A stretch of 64,000 nt of DNA from Loripinus fragilis (taxonomy: Eukaryota; Mollusca; Bivalvia; Lucinida; Lucinidae): assembly GCA_964019695.1 (NCBI GenBank), contig CAXHUL010000503.1, forward strand, positions 1-64,000, written 5' to 3'. Within the stretch, counting starts at the first letter, position 1; every line of letters begins with the position of its first letter. The notes beneath the pieces are model-generated. The model saw nothing but the letters and a program-made list of their open reading frames with translations, did not search any database and was not told the DNA's origin. The translations under genes and the position numbers were made by a program. This document shows positions 45,068 through 56,089 of the stretch, one piece after another.

Positions 45068-45792
45068 TGTCGACAGACGTATCGACCGGTCGAAAGCCGT
45101 ACTCCTCGGTTGATAGCAGCTTTACACAGTACCGTCCCGATTGCCAGCAAAAATAGCGAAATTGGTCCCTTTACAACACACCTCGTTATAACTCAGATTT
45201 GGATATAACACTGTCATGCTGTGATTCCCAATTTCTTTTACCATGGAATTTTACAAAGAAGTTATAGGTAAATGACTATGAAATGGTAATTTTCCTTTAA
45301 AATGTCTTTGTAAAACTGTTTGACATTCAGTTGGTCTTCCGGAGACATATTAGCAAAAATGGTGAAAAAAAGAGGGCTCAAGGAGCCCTGGATTGCTCAC
45401 TTCAGGTCAAAAGGTAATAAAACTTTTTTCATGCCCAACTCATATGAGCATGAAATTTATCCCGCTCTTAAATGTTAAAATGACAACAATTGTAGGAATT
45501 TTAACAATTATTAGCAAAATAAATAACCACATCTGAGAGACTGATAGCAAAAAAACTTCTTTATTTGTCTATATTTTAGTTTTAATGAGTATTAATTGCA
45601 CATGAAAAGTTATTTATCATATGACGTTGTGTCTAGGAGTGATTATAACGCCATGCAATAAAATCGATAAGCCACTAGTGGTTTACAGATTTTCAGGAAA
45701 TGTTATGACATCCCTAACAACGTTGCGTACATAATGATGAAAAAAAATTATGCCAGAAATGAGATTTCAAAGTAATGTTAATGTCATATAAA

Positions 45793-45934
45793 TAGAACCT
45801 ACGATTTGTGCTCCTGTATTATTGAATTTATTAAATGTGTTGCGAAAATGCTTGAAAAGCCTCGCATTTTATCGCTTTTCCCCAACTTGTTTTATAATTT
45901 CAATAAAACAGGAGCACTAATGTAGGATCCTCTA
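45793..45934. mobile_element. 142-bp MITE
   Basis: TAGAACCTACGATTTGTGCTCCTGTATTATTGAA at the left pairs with TTCAATAAAACAGGAGCACTAATGTAGGATCC at the right. Confidence 0.7.
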
Positions 45935-46621
45935 TATACATGTACATGTGAATTGAGAAAAGAATCAATTTTATAAGATAAAGAGGAATTAACATGAGTG
46001 CTTAATGTTTATGGTTTTCATGCAATGATGCATTTCAAACAAGTTGAAAGAATTTGAGGCTGGTGTATAATAGACATTTCCTAACCATGCCCATAATGTC
46101 ACTTGTAAGTTACCTGAAAACCGACCAATGCAATGATTATTTAGCATATGACATATATTGTATCAGAAACAAAATTGCATGTGAACTTTCTCCATCAATT
46201 AATCTGAGGTTTATTTTACAGCTAGTGGATTTAACTCTTTGCTTGCTGGGTAATATTTCTTGTTTTTTGTCATCTGCTGAATGATTTCCAAACTCATATT
46301 ATTTGTATATTTTTTTCAGGAATACCCCAGGAGGAATACCACCGGAGTGTCAAACATTTTGGATCCCAATCAGGCCTGACATGATGTCCAGCCTGATCTT
46401 GGTCCAAACTATTTGAAAATTTTAAAAGCAACTGACTCTAGTAACTAATCTAAACAGAGTTAAAGTAGGCTTAGCCAGGAGAATAAGTTTTATAAAACAT
46501 AGAGACTTTTAAGCAAGTTATTATTTCATATAAAAATTATTAAATGAGCCGGAACTGACCAGTTACATAATTAGGGGATATTTATATTAAAAAAATTCAT
46601 TTGTTGATTTGCTTGATTATT
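45935..46621. other. Non-coding stretch
   Basis: A short frame at 46054-46284 has no recognisable domain and no clear splice context; I see nothing else. Confidence 0.4.
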
Positions 46622-46910
46622 TTGTTGCTTTACGTCCCAAGTCAACAGCTATGATCATGGCGGGACGGTCAGTTCACCTAACCACACTTTTTCCTGGGCA
46701 AGCTTGAAAAGAGGTTTACCAGTACTGTAACTGACAACAAACCTTCTTGAATTATCAGCGGAAGGGAGGAGAATGACCGTAGGAATTATTTCATGATCAA
46801 TCTCCACGAAAGTATGAGACCAGGCAATGATCAAACTCGAGACCCCTGGATTTGCAGTCAGACACGCATCTGTAGCCAGACACATTACCGACTGCTCTAC
46901 GCTGCCCGGT
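46622..46910 (-). mobile_element. SINE family 2, reverse, full length
   Basis: Tail TTTGTTGCTTTACGTCCCAAGTC; body GATCATGGCGGGACGGTCAGTTCAC, ATGATCAATCTCCAC; box B ACTCGAGACCCCTGG; head ACTGCTCTACGCTGCCCGG. Confidence 0.78.
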
Positions 46911-47289
46911 ATCATTTGTTGAGGTAAATCTTCAGATTTAATTTTGTAAATTTATTTTACTGGGTTGCTTCAATATGGTGACCTCAACTCCAATTTGCAT
47001 CTATAGGTTGACCTCAAATTAAAGTGTTGCCAGCTGCATAAAGCCGCATGTCATTCAACAAAATATGAAATTAATTACGTCAAACTATTTCCAACAGTAT
47101 ATCGCATGATTTACTGTTGCAAGTTTTGGATATTATCAAATCAGACGTAGCGTTACAAAGGTAATTTAAGTGCATCAGAATGAAACAATTATTGAATTTT
47201 CATCTGGTGTTCAAGGTGTAACAGGAAAATTAAATAAATAACTCCGCTACTGCAAAGGTCTTTTTTTGTTCTTAGGAATAATGCAACAA

Positions 47290-47513
47290 TTATTCCTCCA
47301 TATCTAATAAAATAGATTCGATTTTCTTTTTGATTTTAAACTGAAATCTTTCTATTATTCCTTTTATTTTCTCATTTCTAGAAATGTCTTTTCCCTTTCT
47401 AAATATATTGTTTATGATTTTGTCTTCTTCTGGACCTATTGAACCATCATCTCCCACAGCCTTCTTTGTTAGGTCTACTACTTGGTCAGTTGAAAGCCTG
47501 CACTTGGTTGATT
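47290..47513 (-). CDS. Terminal exon of an unrecognised gene
   Basis: Minus-strand exon: acceptor TACTTTTTTCTTGCAG, then 224 bp to the TAA at 47290-47292. It enters in phase 1, giving E (split codon) then STKCRLSTDQVVDLTKKAVG, then DDGSIGPEEDKIINNIFRKG, then a basic helical tail KDISRNEKIKGIIERFQFKI and an acidic end LLDMEE. The start Met seen further upstream in the same open frame is intronic. Phase matches the donor of 50914-51335, so the two are probably consecutive. Composition is like a helical, coiled-coil protein; I do not recognise the family. Base composition and clean splice signals argue for a real exon or a recent relic. Confidence 0.65.
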
Positions 47514-47774
47514 CTGCAAGAAAAAAGTATTTAAATTGGGAGACAGAGGATAGATAATTCACACTATTTGTTGCAAAAACTTAAATGGAAAAACATTGAT
47601 TTCTCTCCCTTTGTATGTGGATGATATAAGACCAAACACAAATGCTCCCTGAACATAAGCAATACACAGTAGAGATGCATTGAACCTTTGAGCATGTATT
47701 ATTCAAAAGTAGGTCAATGTCATATATATTTTGATATGTCCAAAGATTTAATAAGGCCCCTTCAAAATGGAGTT

Positions 47775-48021
47775 ATTAACTCAAGAGCAATTCAAGAACA
47801 GTTCTTGAAATTTAGCAAGAATTCTTGAATTGTTCAGAACATTTGTACTTGAACTGTTCATGAACATAAAATAGGAACAGTTCAAGACCTTTTTAAGAAT
47901 TTGTGATGTTCTTGATTTTTTCATAAACCATTCTTGAACATTTTAATGATTTTTAGTGAATGATTTGTTGACTCTGGTGTTCTTGTACTGTTCATGAACA
48001 TAATGCATTCTTGAACTGTTC
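47775..48021. repeat. TTCTTGAACTGTTC-rich repeat, left part
   Basis: Irregular repeats of TTCTTGAACTGTTC and its near complement GAACAGTTCAAGAA. It continues at 50098-50300 on the far side of the LINE, so the LINE inserted into it. Confidence 0.65.
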
Positions 48022-50097
48022 TTTTTTTTTTCCGTCTTCATATTTTATTTTGTAATCATTTACAATCACATATATATATACATACACACATTTACTAATT
48101 TAACAAACATGGTTTTGAATTTCCTTGTTATGTACTCTCTCACCAGCTTTCTTCCTTCTTTCTTTAATTTCTTCAGGTTATGCCTTAATATAGTGTCTAT
48201 ACCATATATCTCCTAATGATTTAAACATCAGGATATTTTGAATTTATTGTGCAGATTAATTACACTGTATGTTCATTCCACCCAGGTTGCACAGTTAAAG
48301 ACCCTCTGATCAGGATATACACCATTTTCCAACTTGGATATAACAGTTTGCTCAAATTTATGTGCAAACTGTACTATATAAGGACAAACATGGTAGATTA
48401 GGATTGCCATGTAATTAAATGCAGTCTGGTATCCTGTATTCTTTATTTTAACCTCTGAGTCACTGTCCAAATATTTAGGAAAAATATGGTATATTATGGA
48501 AATTAAAATGTAGTGCCTATAATTATGAAGTTCCTTTATCTATGAAGACAGTTTCATTCTGACTTGTTCTGCATGTCCTGTCAATACATGTGGCTCTATA
48601 AGTTTTTATGAATGACTTATGATATCATTTCACACCACAATCTTTATCTTGAGTAGTGGTTCAAGGTAAATACCCCTGTTGTGGAGTCCTATGTATCTTC
48701 TAGTACTCGATGTAAAGCGGACCATTTAGCTTGAAATTTATCTTGTCTATTGTGAATCTTTGAAGTGTATTTTTCATTTTTATATTTTCTCCTCAAGTAG
48801 ATAAGAAAGTTTTCTAAAATTATACGGTTGGCACAAAACTTTGTTTTGTATATAAAATACTTTGCTAAATGTAGTATGTGATTTAATAATCCATTTTTTG
48901 TGTGTTTTAAAAACAGAACATTTTTTGCTGTTAAAATTCAAGTTCAATACTAGCTTGAATTCTCAACCAGTTCTGAAGGGCTACCCATATTTCTTTTACT
49001 TTATTGCAAAGAAAGAGGATATGTATTATTGTTTCAGATTCCTGATTACAAAAAGAACACCTACCAATGTCTACCTTTTTGATTTTGAGTAGAAAGGATT
49101 TTGTAACAAGTATATGATAATTGACTTTGAATTGAAATTCCTGTAATTTTACCTCTTTAATATTTTTAATTAAAGTGTTATAACTATTCCACTCATTTTC
49201 TGATATATTCCCAATTGTGTTCACCCATTTTCGCAGTGGAGGAGTTAAATCCTTATTTCCTATAAGAATAACATAAATTGTCCTGCTATCTTTTTTATCT
49301 TTGCACAATATTTTGATATAGCAATTTTTAGCCACATTTTGCCTCAAATTTTTACATTTCACACTATTTTGGTTTATTTTATTTTTCCAGAAGGCAGGTA
49401 ATTTTCTCAAAATTGACTGATAGTCTAAAAAGGTTCCATGTATATCATAAGTGTCTTTTAGTTCATTAAAATGATAAAACTGTCCTTTAGCATTTAATAA
49501 ATCTATAACATTCCTGATACCTTTATCATGCCATTCTTTAATAAATTAATTGTGTCCCCTATTCAAGTTAGAATTAAACCAAATTGGACTGTATAATATC
49601 TCTTCCAACCCCTTGGCAAAATTGTTTCCAACTTAAGAGCATGTCTTTCCAAAAAGGATCGTTTATTTCATATGCTTTTATATGTGCGTAGTTGCCTCCT
49701 TTAGTTAGCAAACTGCTTATATTTATGTTTGACAGACTGCTCCAAGAGCAATCAGTCTGTGCAATTTGCCATCTAAACTAAGTTACTTTAAATGCTGTGA
49801 CAAAGCTATTAATTTTAATCATTCTCAGACCCCCTTTAGTAATATCTTTAATTATATAATTGTCTTTTTATTCTGTCAGGTTTTGAATTCCAAATGAATT
49901 TGTAAAATAATTTATTCAAGGTTTTTACCAGATTTCCAGGAGGTTTAGGTAGAGTTAAAAAAAAGGTGAGCTTTTGCAATGGCTAATGATTTTATGATAG
50001 TTATTTTCCCTTGCAATGAAAGTCTCCTTTTTGACCAAGTTTTTATAGTATTTTCCACTTTTTTCAAGATATCTGTTGTGCTTTGGTCCCATATGTA
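48022..50097 (-). pseudogene. L1-type LINE, 5'-truncated, inserted in a repeat
   Basis: The plus strand opens with a T run (poly-A tail of a minus-strand insert). The longest frame, 48931-49410, is the C-terminal region after reverse transcriptase, with pattern VNYHILVTKSFLLKIKKVD, then CSFCNQE, ETIIHILFLCNKV and EIWVALQNWL, i.e. the zinc-binding domain (C-x2-C ... H-x4-C) found in L1/Tx1-like LINEs. Broken upstream pieces read KVENTIKTWSKRRLSLQGKI (about 50000) and NKLFYKFIWNSKP (about 49880), the end of the reverse transcriptase domain. Many stops and shifts between them. About 900 bp of AT-rich 3' region follow. A target duplication of about 10 bp (AACTGTTCTT against AACAGTTCTT) is possible but lies in repetitive text. 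Confidence 0.8.
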
Positions 50098-50300
50098 ACA
50101 GTTCTTAAATTTGTTCTTGACTCTTTCAAAGACTTTTCTTGAACATAATGTGTTCTTGAACTGTTCTTACATTTTGTTCTGGAACTGTTCTTACATTTGT
50201 TCTTGATTATTTTGAGAGACATTTTCATTAACATAATGTGTTTTTGAACTGTTCCTTTATTTGTTCTAGATTATTTCAAAGATTTGACTGACCTCTTGGC
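50098..50300. repeat. TTCTTGAACTGTTC-rich repeat, right part
   Basis: Continuation of 47775-48021: GTTCTTGAACTGTTCTTAC, TTTGTTCTTGATTATTT. Confidence 0.6.
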
Positions 50301-50412
50301 TCTCGTTTGTGATGTCTAATTGTGACATTGTCACTTTCCCATTGGTATCCTGGGTCAGGTGTGGTGCTTGATTGTATTGATTCCTGATCTTTGTCCTCTT
50401 TCTTACTTTGAA
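50294..50412 (-). repeat. Fragment with open frame PHLTQDTNGKVT
   Basis: On the minus strand this 120-bp piece is open throughout (KIRNQYNQ, PHLTQDTNGKVT, ITNESQEV). A second copy on the plus strand in 37095-37220 preserves the same frame (PHLTQDTNGKVTNSQ). I cannot name the parent. Confidence 0.6.
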
Positions 50413-50470
50413 CACAATGTGTCTAACTTAATTTATGGCAGCTAAGTTGTGATATCTAAACTCAAGTATC

Positions 50471-50800
50471 TATACCCCTCGCAAACTTTGTTTGTGGAGG
50501 GTATACTGTTTCCACATTGTCTGTTCGTGCCTATGTCCGTCTGTCCATCCATAACGTTTTGTTTCCTTAATATCTTGAAGAGTCATTGCTGGAATTTCAT
50601 CATGCATGACTAAGTCAGGCTGACAAAATCATGCCGTCTAAACAGCCCTTATGATGGAGATGGTACTGGTGAACCTTTCTTGTGACCCCAAGATCAAAGG
50701 TAAAGTTATGTATTTTCTTGTGACCCCAAGATCAAAGGTAAAGTTATGTATTTTCTTGTGAATGCATCTTGCAATAAGTGAAAGAAGCCTGTAATTTCAA
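50471..50800 (-). repeat. Hairpin-ended repeat fragment, reverse orientation
   Basis: Hairpin TATACCCCTCGCAAAC ... GTTTGTGGAGGGTATA at 50471-50505, then GTCCGTCTGTCCATCC, then a 42-bp tandem pair (CTTGTGACCCCAAGATCAAAGG twice, about 50679-50755). Same architecture as 21822-22955. Confidence 0.55.
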
Positions 50801-50913
50801 TGCTGTATTCTAGTTTTACATTGTGGTTATGTGTGGTTTCTAATGCGAATGATTGTAGCATTTCTTGGTTATTGTGTATTTTATAACCATTGGTTTTATT
50901 AAATAGTAGTTAC

Positions 50914-51335
50914 CTGCATATTTCATTAGCTTATCAGCATGGGCTTGGGCATTTTGCCAAGATAACGATCCAGTTTCTTTGATGAAGACTCTTTTAGTAG
51001 CTTCCTTCTGCTTCTAAATTGTCAACCAAGTGCAGACTTTTGCTGACAATTCCTGCACTGCCATCTTAAGAGTAACACTTCTAGTGTCTTGATTCTCAGC
51101 CTGTAACACTTCTAGTGTCTTCATTCTCAGCCTGTAACACTTCTAGTGTCTTCATTCTCAGCCTGTAACACTTCTAGTGTCTTCATTCTCAGCCTGTAAC
51201 ACTTCTAGTGTCTTCATTCTCAGCCTGTAAAACTTCTAGTGTCTTCATTCTCAGCCTGTAACACTTCTAATGTCTTGATTCTCAGCCTGTAACACTTCTA
51301 GTGTCTTGATTCTCAGCCTGTAATTGCTTGAATAG
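50914..51335 (-). pseudogene. Exon of an unrecognised gene, disrupted by a minisatellite
   Basis: Minus strand, acceptor TTCTGTTTCAG, donor GCAG|GTAACTAC. Starts LFKQLQAENQDTRSVT in a coiled-coil style, then eight copies of a 31-bp unit. After the array, in the frame expected if only one unit were present, it reads KMAVQELSAKVCTWLTI, a TAG, then KQKEATKRVFIKETGSLSWQ, NAQAHADKLMKYA. The last codon is split in phase 1 and joins the 47290-47513 exon. Seven extra 31-bp units add 217 bp, not a multiple of three, so the frame is lost. With the TAG this points to a pseudogene, or to a gene whose transcript skips this exon. Function unknown. Confidence 0.55.
51073..51320. repeat. Minisatellite, 8 x 31 bp
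   Basis: Unit TAACACTTCTAGTGTCTTCATTCTCAGCCTG at 51073, 51104, 51135, 51166, 51197, 51228, 51259 and 51290, with only a few single-base changes. The homogeneity suggests recent expansion. Confidence 0.95.
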
Positions 51336-51480
51336 CTGAAACAGAATTATATTTTATCTTCTACTGAAATCTTAAAAAATTCTTAGCAAAAATGCATGCT
51401 GGAACCTTTGGCAAATGTTTAAGTCCTAAATCAAACAGAGAAAGCATGCCCAAATATATTACCAGTCACCAATTATTCTA

Positions 51481-52743
51481 TAAATGAACAAGAGGGCCCT
51501 GGAATGTTAATAAGTTTAGAGTTATTGCCCTTGATTTGTGTTGAAAATTGGTTTCCATGCTCTATCTTGGACATTTTTAGCAGATTCTCTTCAAACTTTT
51601 TATTGAAGTTGATATTGAGCATGAGTGGTTCGGATTATAGATGGGTAAATTTTTAAATGAACACAAGAGTTAGTGCCCTTTATTTATGTTGAAAATTGGT
51701 TTCTGTGCCTCATGGGCATGTTTTGGCCAATCCTCATCACGCTTTGTATACAAGTCGTCATTAGGGAGGAGTGGTTTGGGATTATAGATGGGTAAATTTC
51801 TTCAAATAACTATGCACAGGTTATTGCCCTTTATTTATGTTGAAAAATGGTTTTGGTGCTCTATCTTGAGCACTATTTTTTTAGAAAAAGGTTGTATAGA
51901 ACCCAATTTCTAATTACAAACTTATTTTAACAGCTGTTTTAAATATTGTAGATGAAATGCCACAGACAATGTTAAGGCTCAAGAAAAATTGCCTTGTTTG
52001 CTTAGATTCATGCTCACAGTAATTTGTTGCTTAATATATCACTGGCTGGATGTCAGTCATTAAAGTAAAACAAAAATTGTGTTTATGAAACACTGTGCCC
52101 CAAACCATATGCTTGTCCATTAGAATGATCTCACCAGGTATTCTACTCACAATCCTCTATCAACTGACCAAATCTGAGGCAACTAGCTGTAATGGTTTCG
52201 AGATTTATCTTTGTTTCAAGTTTTCTATGTGCAAACGTGCAAGGGCAATAACCCATAAAATGCAAAGGGCAATTACTCGAAAAAATAATATAACTTTTTC
52301 CCTAAATTTTCACTAGGTTATCTACTCATTATCTTCAATCAGCTGTCCCAGTTTGAAGCTCCTAGCTGTAATAGATTTTGAGATATCAAGCTTTCTATGT
52401 TCAAATGTTCAAAGGGCAATAACTAAAAAAAAAATTTTCTTTAAACTTTCACCAGGTAATCTACTTATTATCCTCTTAAAGTTTGAAGCTCCTGTTATAT
52501 TTTTTGAGATATCTTGATGACAAAATTTCATTATGACCCTTTTAAAAGGGGCATATAACTCCACAAATGGAGATAAATAGGACTAAAAATTAAGGGTGAA
52601 CTATTTTTTGATGACAAATCTATTATGAAATTTCAAAACTGTAACTTAATTTTGTAACTGACGCACAAATGGATGGATAAAAGGAAAGATGGACAAGCAC
52701 AAAGCATTATGCCACTTCAACTTTTTCAAAGTTGGGGGCATAA
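51481..52743 (+). mobile_element. Tandem-core repeat with 3' hairpin
   Basis: Imperfect units of about 130-170 bp: TTATTGCCCTTTATTTATGTTGAAAATGG in the first half, then GTTTGAAGCTCCTAGCTGTAAT and AAAGGGCAATAACT in the second. It ends in a hairpin TATGCC-ACTTCAACTTT ... AAAGTTGGGGGCATA at 52708-52743. Same general plan as 3852-5756 with other sequence. The frame at 52095-52316 is a product of the repeat. Confidence 0.6.
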
Positions 52744-52806
52744 TAAATCATGAGGGTGAAGTGTGAGTGATTTATCTACTTGTGACTCACTGACAGACAG
52801 TGATAT

Positions 52807-53175
52807 ATTAAAGAGACTAAGTCTGCAACAATGAACATTTTTCGAAATTTTTTATTTCCTTTTTAAATCATTTGTAAAAGTAGAATTAAGTTACGCTTTC
52901 ACAATAAATATGTTCACTATAGCTGAAAACTGCACGGAAAAGTGAATTATCTTATAAAAACAAGTGTGTTTTTTTGCGTCCCTCCAATAATTATAGACAG
53001 TTTATTTTAACGTAAATGCTGTTGTTTTGATACTGATAATTTGTTTAGATTGACGAAATTGGTAAAATGTATACCTGAATTTTAGTTTTTTTAGTATTTT
53101 TACTGTGTTCTTGAAAAATAGAAACATTAGTTCTAAAATTAAAAGATCAAAAGTTACAGACTATGCAGCTTTAAG
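52807..53175. mobile_element. MITE, second copy of the 13787-14163 family
   Basis: TTAAAGAGACTAAGTCTGCAACAATGAAC ... CAGACTATGCAGCTTTAAG; clearly homologous along its length with small indels. Confidence 0.75.
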
Positions 53176-53489
53176 CAACAAATCACTGACAGTGTGAATC
53201 TTTTTCGATTCTAACTCATAAATGGATTAAAATATGAATGAATCCTTCAGATTCTGTAACAATTCTGCCATCTTGATCAGAGTGTTAGAATTTCCCGTAA
53301 CCCTTGTTTGGACTGAAACACATATTTTTACGTACACCAGCCCATGCATGTTGAAAAGAAAGATTATAATTAATTTACTGAACAGCAACTTATCAAATTT
53401 GAAGGTCAGAAGCTTGTTTGAGTCAGTGTCCAAAGTATACTTTTGGAAATCCATTTATTAATTCTAATTTATAATAGTTTTTTTTAAAC

Positions 53490-53801
53490 TCTGGCAGCCA
53501 TTTTGTTCTGGGGAGAAGAACTATTTTTAGAACTATTGGCAGCCGGCCTATTGAGCAACATTTGTTCCGGGAAGCAGAACCATTTTTAAAACTATTAGTA
53601 GCTGACCTATTGAGCAACATTTGTTACGTGGAGCAGAAACATTTTTAGAACTATTGGTAGCGGGCCTATTGAGCAACATTCGTTCTGGGGAGCAGAACCA
53701 TTTTTAGAACTATTGGTAGCGGGCCTATTGGTCAACATTTGTTCCCGGGGAGCAGAACCATTTTTAGAATTATTGGTAGCGGGCCTATTGAGCAACATTT
53801 G
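53490..53801. repeat. Minisatellite of 59 bp, about 5 copies
   Basis: TTGAGCAACATTTGTT... recurs at 53551, 53610, 53669, 53728 and 53788; units contain GAGCAGAACCATTTTTAGAACTATTGG. The two minus-strand frames here only reflect a period that is not a multiple of three. Confidence 0.9.
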
Positions 53802-54158
53802 TGTGAAATTATTTTGAATTTAGGCCAAAAGTTCAGATGTTCTTTATTCATTTCTCTACTTTTACCTCTGTTGGCCATTTTGTGGTTTTAGTAGAACCAG
53901 TTATCAAATTTTGGTAGAACGAAGGTCATAATACAGTACCATTCAAATGTCTTAACATCTAGTTAACATTTAGTTAACTAGGAGCCAACTATGTTCAGAA
54001 TACAAATAAACCATGATGTTGACTAGTGGTTTGGCATGGATTTAACTAGACATTTTTTCCATTGCACAAATGCTTAAAGTATTATAATATATACATATAT
54101 ATTCCGAAGAAGAAAAAAATTCAGTCCATAATACGGGTAAAAAATAATTAAAAATTAA
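53802..54158. other. AT-rich spacer
   Basis: Nothing recognised. Confidence 0.4.
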
Positions 54159-55854
54159 AACTAGAGGACCTGAAGGTCCTGAGGCGCTCACCTGATCTCC
54201 TTAATAATGTTAAAATAGGTCAAGGTCAACTACAGCTTATAATGGAACAAATTTTGTTTTTACCATATACATTTTGGTCAAGTGATCTAAACAATCTAAT
54301 GAATAATCCATCAAACAGCAGAGTGATTTCTGAGAAAAAGATGTTTAGATAGGTATGTGGCAGTCCAAATGAGTGGCCTTGGATAAAAGGTCACATGTCA
54401 GCTTGACATTTGGTATTTAATAAACCATTGTCTCAATAGGTTTAACTATTATGAATTCGGCTCAGTTATAGAAAATGAACATTTTAAGATTTTCTCCATA
54501 TAAATGCATTAGGAATCAAATTGGACCTTGCCATAAATAGGTCAAGGTCAACCTAGATTCATCATTTGTGCTAACCTGGTAGGGCCCACATCCCCGATCC
54601 TACATACCAAGTCCCAAAGCCAATGGCCTTTTGGTTCCAGAGAAGAAGAGATTTAAAGAGTTTTTACCATATATGGGCCTGGTGGCCATGTTAGTCAAGT
54701 GACCATATCAATTTGTATAAGTTTTGGCTAACCAATCATAAGGAGTTGTCATATGAAATTTGGTTTCAATTGGCCAAGAAATGTCTGAGAAAACTATGTT
54801 TTAATATGTTGATGGGACTCCAACATAAGCGACCTTGGTTGAAAGGTCAAAGATCAACCTAGACCTTTGAAACTTATTTATAGACACTAGATTGAACATA
54901 TCTAGTGAGAATAATCACTTTGGCTTCCACAGTATTCAAAAAATCAACTTTTCAAAAAATTTCCCATTCAAATGCATTAGGAAGCAAACTTGACCTTGAC
55001 GTTAAGCAGGTCAAGGTCACCCTAGGATCATCATTTGAACAAAATTGGTAGGCCCCACATCCCCAATACTACATACCAAGTCCCAAGGACACTGGCCTTC
55101 TGGTTCTGGAGAAGAAGATTTTTAAAAGGTTTTTACCATATATGGGTGTGGCGGCCATCTTTGTCATGTGACCAAGATATTTTGTATAAATTTTGGCTGA
55201 CTTATCATAAGCATTCTTCACATGAAATTTGAGCCCAATTGGGCTAATGGTTTGTGAGAAAACTAAGTTTTAATATGTTGATGGGACCACAATATGAGCG
55301 ACCTTGGCTGAAAGGGCAAAGGTCAACCATGACCTTTGAAACTTATTTATAGCCATTGTCTCATTAGTTTCAACATATCAAGTAAGAATAATCACTTTGG
55401 CTTTAACAGTATTCAAAAAATCAACTTTTAAAAAAAAATCCCATTTAAATCTACTAGGAAGCAAATTTGACCATTACGTTAAGTAGGTCAAGGTCAACCT
55501 AGGATCATTATTTGAACAAACTTAGTAGGCCCCACATCCCCGATGCTACATACCAAGTCCCAAGGTCATCAGCCTTCTGGTTCTGGAGAAGAAGATTTTT
55601 AAAGGGTTTTTACATATATGGGCATGGCGGCCATCTTGGTCATGTGACCAGGAACATTTGAACAAACTTTCGTTCCCCCATCCTAAGGAGATTCCATATG
55701 AAATTTGAGTTCAATTGGCCCTGTGGTTTCAGAGGAGAAGATGTTTGAAAATGTTGACGGACAGACGGACGAAGGAAGGACGGACGACGGACGCCAGAGT
55801 CACTGGTATACTAATAGCTCACCTCGGAGCCTTCGGCTCAGGTGAGCTAAAAAA
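54159..55854 (+). mobile_element. Interspersed repeat 'CTAGAGGACC', copy C
   Basis: Complete: AACTAGAGGACCTGAAGGTCC to GAGCCTTCGGCTCAGGTGAGCTAAAAA. Core units repeat AAGTAGGTCAAGGTCAACCTAG every about 480 bp; a GACGGACGGAC-like run is at 55755-55795. Confidence 0.78.
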
Positions 55855-56089
55855 GACACACTGGAACACTTTAAGTTTTTCAATTAATTTTTTCAGCAAC
55901 CGGTATCATCATTGAATTTTCAAGCTGTTTGTTAACGTTATTATTACGTTGACGTAACAAAAATCTTATTTGGCGTAGTGCACGTATAAAGTAAAGAGTT
56001 TGGCCCTCTTTATGATGCTACTTAATTAGATTACTTGTTAAAGTTAATTTTTAGTTAGAAACATTTTTTATGCTCAACATACATTAGCA

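Larger units (their letters stand above)
38988..45165. mobile_element. 6.2-kb region bounded by about 95-bp inverted repeats
   Basis: CCAATTTCGCTATTTTTGCTGG at 38988 pairs with CCAGCAAAAATAGCGAAATTGG ending at 45165. The match runs to about 39080 and 45068 and includes CGAGGAGTACGGCTTTCGACC. No transposase frame inside; the interior is other repeats. It is either a non-autonomous TIR element with nested inserts or two inverted fragments. Confidence 0.55.

Noticed and set aside
47775..48021. TTCTTGAACTGTTC as heat-shock elements
   Set aside because: Spacing is TTC-2-GAA-3-TTC in most units, not the strict 2-2 spacing; unlike the LTR motifs they do not fit.
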